The notes beneath the pieces were generated by a model, which had not been told where the DNA came from, did no database searches, and saw only the letters and a list, made by a program, of their open reading frames with translations. The position numbers and the translations under genes were made by a program. This document shows, piece by piece, positions 54,601-64,000 of a DNA stretch of 64,000 nucleotides; the stretch's first letter is position 1; every line of letters starts with the position of its first letter. Location of the stretch: positions 49,168,001 through 49,232,000 of the forward strand of contig NC_070614.1 in assembly GCF_027172205.1 (NCBI RefSeq). Direction: 5' to 3'. The stretch is from Podarcis raffonei (Eukaryota; Chordata; Lepidosauria; Squamata; Lacertidae).

Positions 54601-55096
54601 ATGTGAACTGACAGCTCTAAGGTATTTATAGAAAGGAGGGAAAGGAAGACAAACAGGAAAAAAAAGAAAGGGTGGCTAAATTTAGAAAGGAGCATAAATA
54701 AATAAAGAGAAGGAAGGTTTTCATCCCTCTTTCTGGTAACTGCAGAATATGAGCCACAAGCCTCCTAGCCAAGTTGGGGCATGGTGCTAATCACTGCTAC
54801 AGGAAAGACAGAAGATCCAAGGCCAAGATAGACGGTCATAGCAGGACCTCTGCTTCCTGGGTTATAGGGGACAATGAATATCACCCAATGTTAGACGAAT
54901 ATGAGAAGATAGTATTGTCCAGTTCAGGGCAAACAGGGAAAATAACATCCCACCAGAGTCCCCACTCACCCACTATAATGCCACATGCGCTCATCAGCCC
55001 AATCTCTTTCTTGAGTGCAACACCACCTTCTTCTGTTTTTTCAGGGCTATCCGAACCCTTCTCGGAACCAGCTCGATGACGTGCTCCATCCTCCAT
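42548..55096 (-). CDS. SLC7A8: SLC7A8 / LAT2, L-type neutral amino acid transporter light chain, 11 coding exons
   Basis: A sodium-independent exchanger of small and large neutral amino acids at the (basolateral) plasma membrane, working as a disulfide-linked heterodimer with the heavy chain SLC3A2 (4F2hc). The 11 exons join in frame to 521 residues (human about 535; the lizard N-terminal tail is 8 shorter). Seen: the GSGIF substrate loop of the APC fold (47-51) after CGIIVGNII, the SGGDYSY segment, N126 and the extracellular C146 in LFPTC that pairs with the heavy chain, then further hydrophobic helices for about 12 membrane spans with cytosolic ends. Near-identity to human runs through [38 protein letters not shown] and [18 protein letters not shown]. 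The final exon's tail is divergent after CVVVYPE. SLC7A7 and SLC7A5 are excluded by these runs and by synteny. All splice sites are GT-AG. Confidence 0.97.
42814..42991 (-). CDS. SLC7A8: SLC7A8 coding exon 10
   Basis: 178 bp, residues 414-473, [18 protein letters not shown] to PPAFHTFI. Ends in phase 1. Confidence 0.95.
43112..43215 (+). mobile_element. tRNA-derived SINE fragment
   Basis: TAGCCCAGTGGTAGACGACA (A-box-like) and GAAGGTCCCAAGCTCAGCCT (B-box-like) in SLC7A8 intron 9. Confidence 0.5.
43696..43845 (-). CDS. SLC7A8: SLC7A8 coding exon 9
   Basis: 150 bp, residues 364-413, [18 protein letters not shown] to HRHRPIK. Phase 0 at both ends. Confidence 0.96.
44089..44185 (-). CDS. SLC7A8: SLC7A8 coding exon 8
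   Basis: 97 bp, residues 331-363, [18 protein letters not shown] to IPALLFT. Donor ACT/GTGAGT. Confidence 0.95.
44758..44861 (-). CDS. SLC7A8: SLC7A8 coding exon 7
   Basis: 104 bp, residues 297-331, [18 protein letters not shown] to SLFTSSR. Phase 0 in, phase 2 out. Confidence 0.96.
44961..45084 (-). CDS. SLC7A8: SLC7A8 coding exon 6
   Basis: 124 bp, residues 255-296, [18 protein letters not shown] to [10 protein letters not shown]. Its acceptor lies only 17 bases from a MITE (45102-45356). Confidence 0.96.
45102..45356. mobile_element. TA-flanked MITE copy 12 ('ttctcaaacgcc' subfamily) in SLC7A8 intron 5
   Basis: TA-CAGTTGTACCTTGGTTCTC to GAGAACCAAGGTACGACTG-TA. It fills about three quarters of the 343-base intron between exons 5 and 6. 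Confidence 0.88.
45428..45581 (-). CDS. SLC7A8: SLC7A8 coding exon 5
   Basis: 154 bp, residues 204-255, [14 protein letters not shown] to EELVDPYK. Phase 1 in, phase 2 out. Confidence 0.95.
45877..46002 (-). CDS. SLC7A8: SLC7A8 coding exon 4
   Basis: 126 bp, residues 162-204, [18 protein letters not shown] to VVQICKG. It sits 5.1 kb from exon 3. Phase 1 at both ends. Confidence 0.95.
46925..47031. mobile_element. palindromic 'gccctccagatg ... catcaggagggc' MITE
   Basis: GGCCCTCCAGATGTCGCTGG is mirrored by TCCAATGGCATCAGGAGGGC, with CTACAGGTCCCAGCATCC inside. It is a better-preserved member of the family at 1270, 12465 and 51660. Confidence 0.65.
50470..50650 (-). mobile_element. MIR/CORE-SINE fragment
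   Basis: AGCTCAGAGTGGCTTACATA, CTTACAACAACCTTGCAAAG and ACTGGCCCAAGGTCACTTG are reversed MIR. Confidence 0.55.
51085..51236 (-). CDS. SLC7A8: SLC7A8 coding exon 3
   Basis: 152 bp, residues 111-162. It carries the heavy-chain-bonding Cys (146) in [10 protein letters not shown]. Phase 2 in, phase 1 out. Confidence 0.96.
51379..51583 (-). CDS. SLC7A8: SLC7A8 coding exon 2
   Basis: 205 bp, residues 43-111, with [18 protein letters not shown] and the [14 protein letters not shown] segment. Phase 1 in, phase 2 out. Confidence 0.96.
51660..51770. mobile_element. palindromic 'ctccagatgccattggactcc' MITE, one arm
   Basis: CTCTCCAGATGCCATTGGAC, TCCAACTCCCATCAGCTCCA and CCAGCATGACCAATGATCAA; the distal arm is decayed. 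SLC7A8 intron 1. Confidence 0.55.
52088..52165. repeat. (ATATA)n AT-rich simple repeat
   Basis: A run of TATAA/ATATA units with a short GTAAT block, SLC7A8 intron 1. Confidence 0.8.
52750..52845. mobile_element. palindromic MITE remnant
   Basis: GGCCCTCCAGGTGTTTTGAG, ACTACAGTTCCCATCATCCC and the mirrored GGGATGATGGGAGCTA. Confidence 0.6.
53486..53654. mobile_element. hAT-type MITE with 8-bp target duplication and internal 22-bp repeats
   Basis: Inverted termini CAGTGGCGTAGCGTGGG and CCCCACGCTACGCCACTG. The direct repeat GGGAAGCA flanks it (53478-53485 and 53655-53662). Three tandem units start TTTGCGC(C/A)CCCTAACC. 169 bp. Confidence 0.88.
53663..54969. other. SLC7A8 intron 1, distal part, nothing recognised
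   Basis: No exon or defined element. An A-rich patch lies around 53985-54140. Confidence 0.4.
54970..55096 (-). CDS. SLC7A8: SLC7A8 coding exon 1
   Basis: 127 bp, residues 1-43 (last codon split, phase 1). It begins [13 protein letters not shown] and ends SACGIIVG. Donor GTGAGT. Confidence 0.95.
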
Positions 55097-56210
55097 AGTG
55101 TTGAACTGGTCAGCACCAAGTAACTATGGGTTAGAGGTTGTGGATGGCTCTCCTAGAACTGGAATGACTCTGGATTCACTCTGTGTCTGCTGGTCCAGTT
55201 ACAGGCTTGAATCTTGTGAAAACGGACTTCTGCAAATTTTCCAGCTCCAAATTACAGTATACCTGTTCCCAGTCTTGCTCTGCCAGTCCACTTTGGGGAT
55301 CTCTGTCTGAAATTTTTAGTCAAGATGTCCCAGTCTGTGCTTCAGGTGATGGCCAGATCTGCTGTCTCTCTTCTAGAAGCAAATTACAGTAGTTGTATCT
55401 TCTTCCTCTGATTAGAAACTTCCTTTCTAATAGCAAAAAATGCTGGATTTGCTTTGGTTCTAGCACCAAACTTTGTTAGAAATGAGTTAGGTCTTTCTAT
55501 CAGCTTTGATATGGGTGTCCGCAGCTAGATTTTCTTTGGTTCTGATATCAAACTGACCCTCTCTCACATGCAGTAAGTACTAGATATTTTCCGCTTCAAA
55601 TCACAGGTGCAGATGTTGTGGGATTCCTCTCCCACGTTGTTGTTGCCGTTTCTTCTTGTGTAGTTTGCCCTGAAGGGAAGGAGGAGAACCGCACAACAGT
55701 GCAGGGGAAGCCGACTGGTTTGATCTTGTTTGTGCAGCTCCCACACACCCACTACCACAGTTTTATTCTGATCAGTGGCGGTTGTTCTAAAGATTTCCCT
55801 AGATCTTCCTTGTGGCTCAGTTTGGACAGTGATCGCTCTAGGTGCCAGGGTGGTTTCTCATTACAGCGTTTCTCTCGCTTTGATGGTTGATTCGCCGGTT
55901 TTGTTGTCCCAGCCGAGCTTCTCTCCCCACCAGGTCTCTCGGCTTCTCATTCCTTCTCGCAGACCAGCTCTCGAGCTTCTCTGCTCTGCATTTGTTTTTC
56001 TCCCTCTTGAGTTTCTTTCCCCTGCTCTTGTGCTGAACCAGCCGCTGCCGGTCCTGGGGCGAGGCGGGGGGAGATAATTCTCCGCTCCAGGAGAGGCAGA
56101 GACAGACTCCTCCTCCCTCTCGCCTTACCTCTCCGCTTAAAACTCATCCACGGAAACTGGTCGTGTTGTCGCTTTGGGATCTCGCTCGCCTTCCGATGCC
56201 ACTGGCTCTA
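55097..56210 (-). promoter_or_regulatory. SLC7A8: SLC7A8 5' untranslated and promoter region (approximate)
   Basis: Sequence upstream of the SLC7A8 start codon; GC content rises around 56030-56200 with several CpG and GCGGG-type motifs. No TATA box or exact start can be named. Confidence 0.35.
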
Positions 56211-57950
56211 GTTATGCCTTGTTCGGTCTCGTCTTCTAATAGTATCAAAGGTGCCCATCCGCTGTTGCAGGGGGTGGGGAACACGCATTAGTCGACATGA
56301 GCCTAACCCGCGAGACACCAGCTCGTTACCTGAGCAGATTGATCCACCATAATCCGCGACCCCCGCGGAAACGTATCTGATCGCTCTGGAATCTAGCCCC
56401 AACAACTGCTACATTATTCCATATCGTCGTGGGACCACGTGGCATATAGTTCCTCAGGTTAACGGGTGCCTTTCATTTCCGAAAGAAATGACCAACTCTT
56501 TCATTGCACAATTTCAAAGAATTCTCACTATACATATGTTCACACTATTGTACTGGTATTCCTCTTTCTACACCCCCTTCCAATCTTTTTCTCCACGTAA
56601 GCTTTTAGGTCACAGATCAAACTTAACTTTGCTGCATTGTTTTATTGTGCATTATATTATTTGCGTGTTTTATTACTATGACCCGCCCTGGAGTCATTAG
56701 AGGAAGGGCGGGATGTAAGTTTTAAAAATAAAGCTTTCCTTTAGTTAACCCCAATACTTTTCTGCAATACTGTAAGCACGCAATGCCAAGTTTACACGCT
56801 GCTGGATTTCCTCACAAAACTCGTTTCCAATCCAGAGTTTTACCAATCTCTTCTTTTCCTCCTCCACCCCTGCAACTGTGGCTCCCTCTTGTTACGTTTC
56901 AGATTGCAAGAACATCAGTTTAGGTTCGTCCCACCCCACACCCCCGCCAAGTCTTGTAAAGTACCCTGTGCTGACATTCACTCCAAGCCTTTCGGTAAGG
57001 GCACACACTGACAAAATTGTTCTCTGCAAATAATAGCGATATTTCCGGAAACGGGTTTCTCCGCCTCTGCTCCCCCGGGCCGCTACCATTCACTGTGGTG
57101 ATGCTTCAGTTTATCTGTTTATTGCTCAATAGCGTCTATTAACGAGCTTAATCTTTCTCCCTACTCAGCTTGATGTGTGTGTGCACCGCCAATATACTGA
57201 AATCCCCTTTTAAAAAGGGGCAGGAGTGCCGATTTTGCTCCATGATGGACCTGTTTTTTGGAAGCCCCTCAACTTCCAGACCTGGAAAATCAGAAAAGAG
57301 ACTTGACAACAGGGAAAAAAAAGGACCAGAATGACAGGATTTTGTGTGCCCCCACTTTTCCTGTGTACTATTCCTCTTCCTTCTTCCCCCGCACCTTCTG
57401 TTCAATGTCCCCACTTCCCCTTGCTTGGCACATTTCTCCCTCTGCTATCTCTGCTGATCTCGCACGTTCTCCTGCAATGTGGGGGTGAAGTCCAGCCTTT
57501 GGGGAGCACCCTTGACTCTTTTTTATCGTCATCTCAGCAGGAACAGGCTAGAGCAAAGGTCAGGGCTGGGAAGGAGAGAAGATAACAGCAGAGGATGAGA
57601 AAAAGCAGGAGGGCGTGGGGACTCAGCAGCAGCAGCGACTGCACGACAATCCATTAGAGTTGTGGGCTAAGGCAGTCACGTGAACGAAAGAAAAAGGGGA
57701 ATAACAAGATCAAAGTGGAACTGACATGAAGCAAAACTGCAGTAAACATCTCATGACTAATTCCTTCCCTCCACATCCCCATCTCGAAATTTACGGTAAC
57801 TAGGATTCAACTGCTCCCTATAGTTTGAGAGTGCTTCTGGATCCAATTCTCTGATTTGGAGACTCAATGGCTAGAAGTGCATTTTAGCAACTGCGGCTGG
57901 CATGGGCGTAAATAAATAAAAATACTTAACTGACCAACTGCGTTGCAGAT
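56211..57950. other. intergenic DNA SLC7A8-RNF212B, nothing recognised
   Basis: Non-coding. A LINE-tail-like CCGCCCTGGAGTCATTAGAG lies at about 56683. Confidence 0.4.
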
Positions 57951-57989
57951 AACTCAGGTTTGCCCCCCTAAAATAAACCCTGGCTACCC

Positions 57990-58695
57990 CCATGGTACCT
58001 GGTCTGAGAGCTACGGTCATTCCTAGGCCGAGAGGCCTTGCCACAGTAGTTCATGCATTGGTTACTTCAAGACTGGATTGCTGCAATGTGCTCTATGTGG
58101 GGCTTCCCTTGCGCTTGATTCAGTTGGTGCAGAATGCTGCAGCACAATTGCTGTCAGGGGCAAGGCCTTGTCAGCATATACCACCTGCACTCAGGGATCT
58201 GCACTGGCTACCGATTTGCTACCAAGCCAAGCTCAAGACATATTCAGATTAGCATATAAAGCCCTGAATAACTTGGAACCAGTTTATCTCGGAGGTCATA
58301 CCCTTCCTGCATCTACTTGGCCGCTTCAATCGGCAGAATTGGCACTGCCACAGGTGCCACATAATCCCCATTCCGCATTTGTAAGAACTCAATTGTTTAG
58401 TGTGGCAGTGACACTTTGGAACTCCCTGCCAATTGACATCAAGCAGCTGCCTTTCCTGTACTCTTTTTCAGCGCCTGCTAAAAACATTCCAGTTTAGACA
58501 CACCTACCCAGATGCTTAGAAAATTGAAGTACTGTAATTTTAATCTGTTTTAGTATTTTAATTTATGTATGTTTTAAAGTAGGGTTGTGAATTCGTCTTG
58601 ATTTTACCGGATTACCTTTTTGTAAACTACTATGAGGGTTGTTGTTGTGGTTTTTTTAAACAATCAAGTGGTGTATTAATTCTATGAAATAAAAT
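57990..58695 (+). mobile_element. L2 LINE, C-terminal ORF2 part and tail
   Basis: Frames read TSRLDCCNVLYVGLPLRLIQ then ALRDLHWLPICYQAKLKT, and in a second frame LAYKALNNLEPVYLG, LFSVAVTLWNSLPIDIKQ. This is the classic L2 ORF2 end. The change of frame near 58250 shows it is dead. The tail ends near AAATAAAATCC. Confidence 0.85.
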
Positions 58696-58699
58696 CCAT

Positions 58700-59560
58700 C
58701 CTGGCCTTGCTGGTTCTGCCTCCTTCTGGTATCAGTTTAAAAGGACCACAGCTCCACAGATTAGGATCCCACACCCTCCATATTTAGGTTCTCCTCCCCA
58801 TTCTAGGCTCCTCCTGCATCTACGGCCCTCAAAAGCCATTTTATCCCCTTATTGCTCCTCACTTCCTCCAAAGTATTTTGGCAGGTTTCTCTCATTAAGC
58901 AGCAGGAGATTCCAGCAGCGCAGCTTCGTGAGGCAAAGAAAAATTGGGTTGGAAATGCTTGGATCTGCGGGATCTCCCTGTGCAGCTTACTGACAAGTGT
59001 CTACCATTTTCCCATACAGCTACCCAAGGACAGATCCAAGGAGCCAGTGAGGAGGTTGAGCTGGAAGATCCACAACCCTTGCCAAATCTCCTTTGCTTTT
59101 TCTCACCAACGAGGCACCCCAAAATTACCCACTGAGCTGGCGCAGAAATGATGCCTTTAAGGGCAAGAAAAATGGCGACCAAAACTCCCCCCCCCATCCA
59201 AACCCCAGCTGGACCATGAACCAAACTCAAGAGAGAGTGGGGGGACGGGACGACACCCATGGAAATTAATGGGCACAAGGTGTTCATCGTTTTCAGCGGG
59301 TCAACTCCTGAGTAATACTTAAGTTGAATCCCACCCACTTTTACCTCAGAAACTCCCTGCCCGTCCTCGCCAACTCTCAGAGCCCACTTTCAGATCCCCC
59401 AAACTCTCTCCTCTGCCTCCATTCTTTTTTCTTAGTTTTCACACAGTATCCCCCTTCCTACGCTAAAAGCCCCTTCCTCACCCACCCCACCCTGCCATTT
59501 TTATACGCCTGCTTCTCTCTCCAGAGCCACAACGCCGCCCTCCATCTGCGCCCCTCCCCC
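58700..59560. other. intergenic DNA, nothing recognised
   Basis: No gene or element end supported. Confidence 0.4.
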
Positions 59561-59740
59561 CTCCCCCCTCCTCCTTAATCCCTTTCAGTCCTCGCGCCGG
59601 ATTCCTTCCCCCCGCGCAACCCGTTTCCCGCCTTTTTTAACGGTCGTTTCTCGCTCAGCGCGAGGCGGCCAAGTAGTCTCGAGAAAAGGGCGGGAAACAG
59701 GCAGCGGCCGGGGGAGGGGTTTGGGAACTTGCCTTGCCTA
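59560..59740 (+). promoter_or_regulatory. RNF212B: CpG-rich stretch with facing E2F-type sites, candidate RNF212B promoter
   Basis: TTTCCCGCC at 59624-59632 and the opposing GGGCGGGAAA at 59688-59697, in a short GC-rich block 1.8 kb before the RNF212B start codon. E2F-type sites are typical of germline gene promoters. No transcript evidence is available here. Confidence 0.45.
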
Positions 59741-60199
59741 TCGGCGTGTGAAGCGACCCTGCCTTAAATTATAAATTTGAGAATTTTATACAGTACTGTA
59801 ATTGACTTTTCAGACAGCAATCGCTGCATGAAAAACAGGCGGGTTAGAAGAGTTGGGGTAGAAAGAAAAGACGTATAGAAGGAGCTGTTCTGATTAAAAT
59901 CCTTTTTATTACTGTGGGGGTGGAGGACCTTGGTCCCTGACCCTCCTTTACTTAGATATTTTGGGGAAGCCGCTTTCAAAATGTGGATTCTTTCAGCACT
60001 TCCTTTAAGTCATGTTCTTCCCTTGTTGTTCTTAATAGGAATTTGCCTCCAGCTATCTCTGGATGGCAGGGACAGTCCCTTTTTTCTAGTACCTGTCCCT
60101 GATACTATAAATTGTCCCTGCTTTCAGACAATTGTCCATTTTAGGAGACACAACACACACTTAAAAGACTAATACTAATCTATTGTGTGCATAAATTCA

Positions 60200-61130
60200 T
60201 TTGATTTTTGAGTGCAGGCCACATAAAAACACCCTCAAACCATTTTCAACATCCTTTTCCAGGGACTGCACTATAAAAGCACAGACCTAAATGCACCTAA
60301 GGTGCCTCCATGGCGCAGAAACAATCCAAGATACAGATCCTGCCACCAAATCGCCACTCATATCTGTATCCATGGACTCGCATAGTAAAAAATAATCAAA
60401 AACACCAGGTTGTAAGTGTGTGAAAACATGTATATTTTGGATTTCGCCCTCCAAAATCTACCATCAAATCACACTCTTCAGATTGAACAGTAAAAAATAA
60501 TGGTTTCAGCACACTGGCACATCAGTGTGGTGCAAAAAATGAATCTGGATCCACATTGTTGCACATTAAGTTACCTCAAATCCACTGTCAAATCCTAACC
60601 ATGCATTCAGGTCCATGGGCTACATTATAAAAGTCATAGACCCAGTGTTTGTTGCCATCCATATGTCACAGTGGAGAAGCATGCCTTTTGGGGTGAAATA
60701 AAAAACTGTTGAAAGGCTGAAGCACCTGTTGTGGCTGTAGAGATTGATACGCCAGTGGTGCAAACAACAACAACAACCCAAAAACCATGGTTATGAGGCA
60801 CAGAGACCCATCAATCTGCTCATGAATTTTGCATGCCATTGGGGTGGACTTTGGTAATATGGTGCCCTGACTGAGGCCAAAATTTGGTGCCCCCAAATGG
60901 ACCTTCTCAATTACTGATTTTCTTGATTTTGTGTCCCCTGGCTCAGTACCCTATACAGGGCAACTGCCCAAACCACCCTAAATCTGGTGCTGAGGCCAGA
61001 AAAAGCTGCTGCTTCATCATGATTTACACCAATGCAAACAAATTACACCATAAAAATTATAGATCTGGTTGCCTCTGTTGCAGCACCACTGTGGAAAGAA
61101 ACATCAATATGACAACACAGATGTGAACTG
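60200..61130. repeat. decayed tandem array related to the 154-bp unit at 28501
   Basis: Several stretches repeat the order GTGGTGCAAAAA - GGATCCACAT - AAATCCACTGTCAAATC - TCCATGGGCTACA - CCAGTGTTTGTTGCC (best unit at about 60517-60657), matching the unit in the element at 28068. Divergence is high and unit borders are approximate. Confidence 0.5.
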
Positions 61131-61488
61131 TCATTTCAAAGCAGGAGGATAGTGTTGCTGTTAAAAAACAACAATCATGATGATCTGCACCTCAGATTCA
61201 CGTTTGTCTTATGGTGGTGGCCACAAAGTACCGGTACTGGACTCTTGGCTAAGAGTGCAGTAGAACTGCATCTCGTAATATTTTCTTCTTTACTGCTAAA
61301 GTTTTAAATCCTGTGATTTTCTGAACCTGCTATTCAAAGGGAAGGGATTAAGTTTAACTATTCCATTGAAATCAATGGGTCTTAAATGTGCCATGTACTG
61401 GTAAAATTTTACATATCCTCCTTATATACTGTACCTTTCTTAACAGAAGCTGAGGGAGGACCTCTGCCTCACCTGTCCTTCTTGCAAC

Positions 61489-61588
61489 ATGGACTGGTTT
61501 CATTGCAACCAGTGCTTTATCCAGGACGCATCTGACTATTACGTCACCAGCTGTGGACACATATTTTGCAAAAAATGTGCTGGTACAG
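61489..61588 (+). CDS. RNF212B: RNF212B coding exon 1 (RING, first half)
   Basis: 100 bp, residues 1-34 (split codon), with CNQC and CGHIFCKKC. Donor CAG/GTAAGA. Confidence 0.94.
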
Positions 61589-63689
61589 GTAAGAGTAACA
61601 GCATGATGTTTATACCATGTCTGGGATGCAACATCCAGTCACCAATGCTGCCTTCCTACACACACCCTCAGAAGATGACTAGGTAGTGAACTTTCCTATG
61701 AGTTTCTTGCATCCTGCACATGAAAACATATTGCTCATGTTTTGATTCGTCAGCCGTACAATAGAACTTGACTGAGCAAAAGCCAGCAGTCAGAAATACT
61801 AAAATTTTCAAATCTGCTTTTTAAAGACCATCTAATGTAAGGCTTCCTGCCAACCTAGCAGTTCGAAAACACGTCAAAGTGCAAGTAGATAAATAGGTAC
61901 CGCTCCGGTGGGAAGGTAAATGGCATTTCCATGTGCTGCTCTGGTTTGCCAGAAGCGGCTTAGTCATGCTGGCCACATGACCCGGAAGCTGTCTGCAGAC
62001 AAACGCCGGCTCCCTCGGCCAATAAAGCGAGATGAGCGCCGCAACCCCAGAGTCGGCCACAACTGGACCTAATGGTCAGGGGTCCCTTTACCTTTAATGC
62101 AAGGGTAGCCAACATGGTACCCTCCATATATTGCTGGATTCCCAACTCCCATGATCATGGATGATGGGCCTCATATTTGGAACTCACTATATAGGTCACC
62201 TCTGATCTAACAAATTTGAAGATTGGTTCATAATTATAGAGGATTGACCCATCTTGTGATATAAGAACTTTTATATTATTTATAATAAATTTCCACATAT
62301 TCTAACACCTTTTGCATTTTAATCCTGACAGATAAATGCCCATCATGTGGAACCAGCTGCAAATACTTGTTTCTCAATAATAATGTAAGTTGTAGTTTGT
62401 CTAAAGCAGACTCTTATCTTCTCCTTTGTTTCCATGGACTTTTTGAAACACAGATGTTCTAGTTGTACCACATCCATTTTGGCTAATGTATGGAGTTCTT
62501 TTTATGAAACAGAGGGAGAAATATTGAGCAGAATTATGAAAGATGGCACAACTTTGATGCACCCACCTTCACCACCAGAGAGATCCAGGGCTGCTAGCTT
62601 TTCCTATCTGAGGATGTGGTTATGTTTACAAAGCGGCCCTTTTAAAAAGATGCAACCTGACCCTCAAACAGTTTGCTATGGCCGTATGGCAGGAGGAAAA
62701 AGCCCATGATTAATGGCTTCCATCCATGTATGGCGCCCAAAGAATAAAGGCTTTCCCAAGAAAGTGGGAGCATTCAGTATACACAATACTTTCTTATAAG
62801 GCTAAAACGTTACAATTTTGAAAACACTTGTCTAATTTAATTAGTTGTTAATACAGGGCTGGGGGCTGTTGGACTGAGCAAGGTTTCTGCTCTGAACAGT
62901 TTATTTGGCAATCACTCGTAGCCGAGTAAGATTGTCTTCCATGAGTATGGTCTTAACAGTGAGTCCGTAAGTCACTGTGGAGGCGAATTCTGGATCTATA
63001 CGTCCTTCCACAGTAGGGACATAGGTTTCCAGGCGGGAGTTGATCAGGTTGAGGGTTTGCCAAACACACCTTCCTCTTAGTTTGTTTCTCTGAACAGCAC
63101 ACCCATCTGTAAGTATTTCAGGGGATGCAATTAAAATCCAGTATGTATAATGTACTTTTAATTTGCAAAGTAGTTTCAATCCATATTCTTACTTACCTTT
63201 TTGCCCTACTCTTTCCAGTCATAAGTCCATTCTTAAAAGCTCTATGTCCTAGTGTTAGTTATTTTTGCCCTGAAGCTTTCCTTTCCCTGTGAAAACCCGT
63301 TTTTTAGTGCTCAATCGGAGCTAACATCAATTCAGGTTTTCTGAAGAAACAGAGTAAAGTGGCCATGTGTTTTGCTGTGAAAACATGCATGTGTGTGCAG
63401 CCGGGCCAGGGAATTAGTGAAGTAACTCTGCTGTTAATGCTTGCATGCTTGTGCATTCACACTTAGCCATGGTTTGTACAAGGGATTTGAACATCAATCT
63501 CTTAAATACATTACCAGCTGATTAAACCTAGAATATCTCAGTTTGCTTTGCCTCTTTGGAAGATAATAAAGAGCCTGGGCCTTATCTTGTCCTCTTTGTG
63601 TTTCTGATCTACAGATGAAAGAAGATGAAAAAAAGTTTTTCAAAAGCCCTGTTGAAACTGCTCTCAACTATATCACCCATCTATCTCAG
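61489..63689 (+). CDS. RNF212B: RNF212B, meiotic RING-finger protein (first 3 coding exons)
   Basis: An E3-ligase-like protein of the ZIP3/RNF212 family which marks and stabilises crossover sites on meiotic chromosomes. 76 residues are visible. The start [10 protein letters not shown] equals the human N-terminus. RING ligands are C6, C9, C22, H24, C27, C30, C36 and C39. The segment [20 protein letters not shown] equals human [20 protein letters not shown]. The coiled coil and Ser-rich tail lie beyond the right edge. Exon phases 1 and 0 close in frame. The close relative RNF212 is excluded by the MDWFHCNQC start and the position beside SLC7A8. Confidence 0.95.
61845..62095 (+). mobile_element. 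Sauria SINE, 5'-truncated
   Basis: CCTGCCAACCTAGCAGTTCG, AAGTGCAAGTAGATAAATAG, CGGCTTAGTCATGCTGGCCA, GAGATGAGCGCCGCAACCCC and the end GGGGTCCCTTTACCTTTA are the Sauria SINE body. The tRNA head is missing. These SINEs are moved by Bov-B LINEs and are specific to squamates. It lies in an RNF212B intron. Confidence 0.93.
62100..62175. mobile_element. palindromic MITE remnant
   Basis: Decayed copy (GGATTCCCAACTCCCATGAT, ATGATGGGCCTC) of the 'actacaactcccat' family beside the SINE. Confidence 0.4.
62332..62384 (+). CDS. RNF212B: RNF212B coding exon 2 (RING, second half)
   Basis: 53 bp, completing Asp34 then [17 protein letters not shown]. Acceptor CCTGACAG, donor GTAAGT. Confidence 0.94.
62385..63614 (+). 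other. RNF212B intron, nothing recognised
   Basis: No exon, RNA gene or clear repeat supported. Confidence 0.45.
63615..63689 (+). CDS. RNF212B: RNF212B coding exon 3
   Basis: 75 bp, 25 codons, [18 protein letters not shown] to THLSQ. Acceptor TCTACAG, donor GTAAGA, phase 0. Confidence 0.95.
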
Positions 63690-64000
63690 GTAAGAATGAC
63701 ATACCCTGTGAGCATTGTCTCATAGGTCCTAAAATGTTGGTGACAGTCAAGAAACATGGAGTGAATTTGTGGAATTGTGGGTCTCTGAGAAAAAGCAGGT
63801 TAGCTTAAAGACAGAGTCTGCAATCCAGTCAGAAAAAGCAGGTTAGCTTAAAGATAGTGGGAGAAGTGTATGCTGAAAATGTATTCTGAAGTATGTTTAA
63901 GGGGTCCTTCCTGCAAACAAGGAAGAAACCTGTTTATTGAACATTGATCTCATTTGTTTGTACAAAGTTTTCAGGTAGATTCTGTGAAATTGGCTGCATA

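Noticed and set aside
55097-56077. Small plus-strand frames upstream of SLC7A8
   Set aside because: No homology, no codon bias and no splice context; they look like chance frames in the leader and promoter region.

Overview
The window is vertebrate nuclear DNA, almost certainly from a squamate reptile (lizard). Five protein-coding genes occur in the order and orientation known from human 14q11.2: ACIN1 (-), C14orf119 (+), CEBPE (-), SLC7A8 (-) and RNF212B (+). The intergenic and intronic DNA carries a Sauria SINE, lizard-type L2, CR1 and L1 LINE ends, MIR/CORE SINEs and many short DNA transposons.

Layout. 1-16584: the 5' half of ACIN1 on the minus strand (five coding exons, SAP domain first); its 3' half lies beyond the left edge. 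16590-17161: a CpG-rich promoter with repeated ETS-type sites, shared head-to-head with C14orf119, whose whole coding sequence is one exon (19583-19930). 20.1-35.3 kb: gene-free repeat DNA with hAT-type and TA-flanked MITEs, two solo LTRs, CR1 and other LINE pieces. 35.4-39.1 kb: CEBPE, two coding exons. 42.0-55.1 kb: SLC7A8, complete in 11 coding exons (521 residues). 56.2-61.4 kb: intergenic DNA with an L2 LINE, a CpG-rich promoter-like stretch and old tandem repeats. 61489 to the right edge: the first three coding exons of RNF212B (RING finger).

The genes are unrelated in function: RNA processing and apoptosis (ACIN1), a small uncharacterised protein (C14orf119), a myeloid transcription factor (CEBPE), a neutral amino acid exchanger light chain (SLC7A8) and a meiotic crossover RING protein (RNF212B). 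They are neighbours through old conserved synteny, not as an operon. Exon limits were set by hand from GT/AG sites, reading phase and recalled mammalian proteins. All internal phases close, but no alignment was run.

I found no new gene system. The most notable signals are in the repeats: a hammerhead-ribozyme-like fold inside a Penelope-like insert that interrupts a solo LTR; twelve copies of a diversified TA-flanked MITE family, one of which fills most of an SLC7A8 intron and reaches its splice acceptor; and a roughly 150-bp tandem unit shared by two distant loci.
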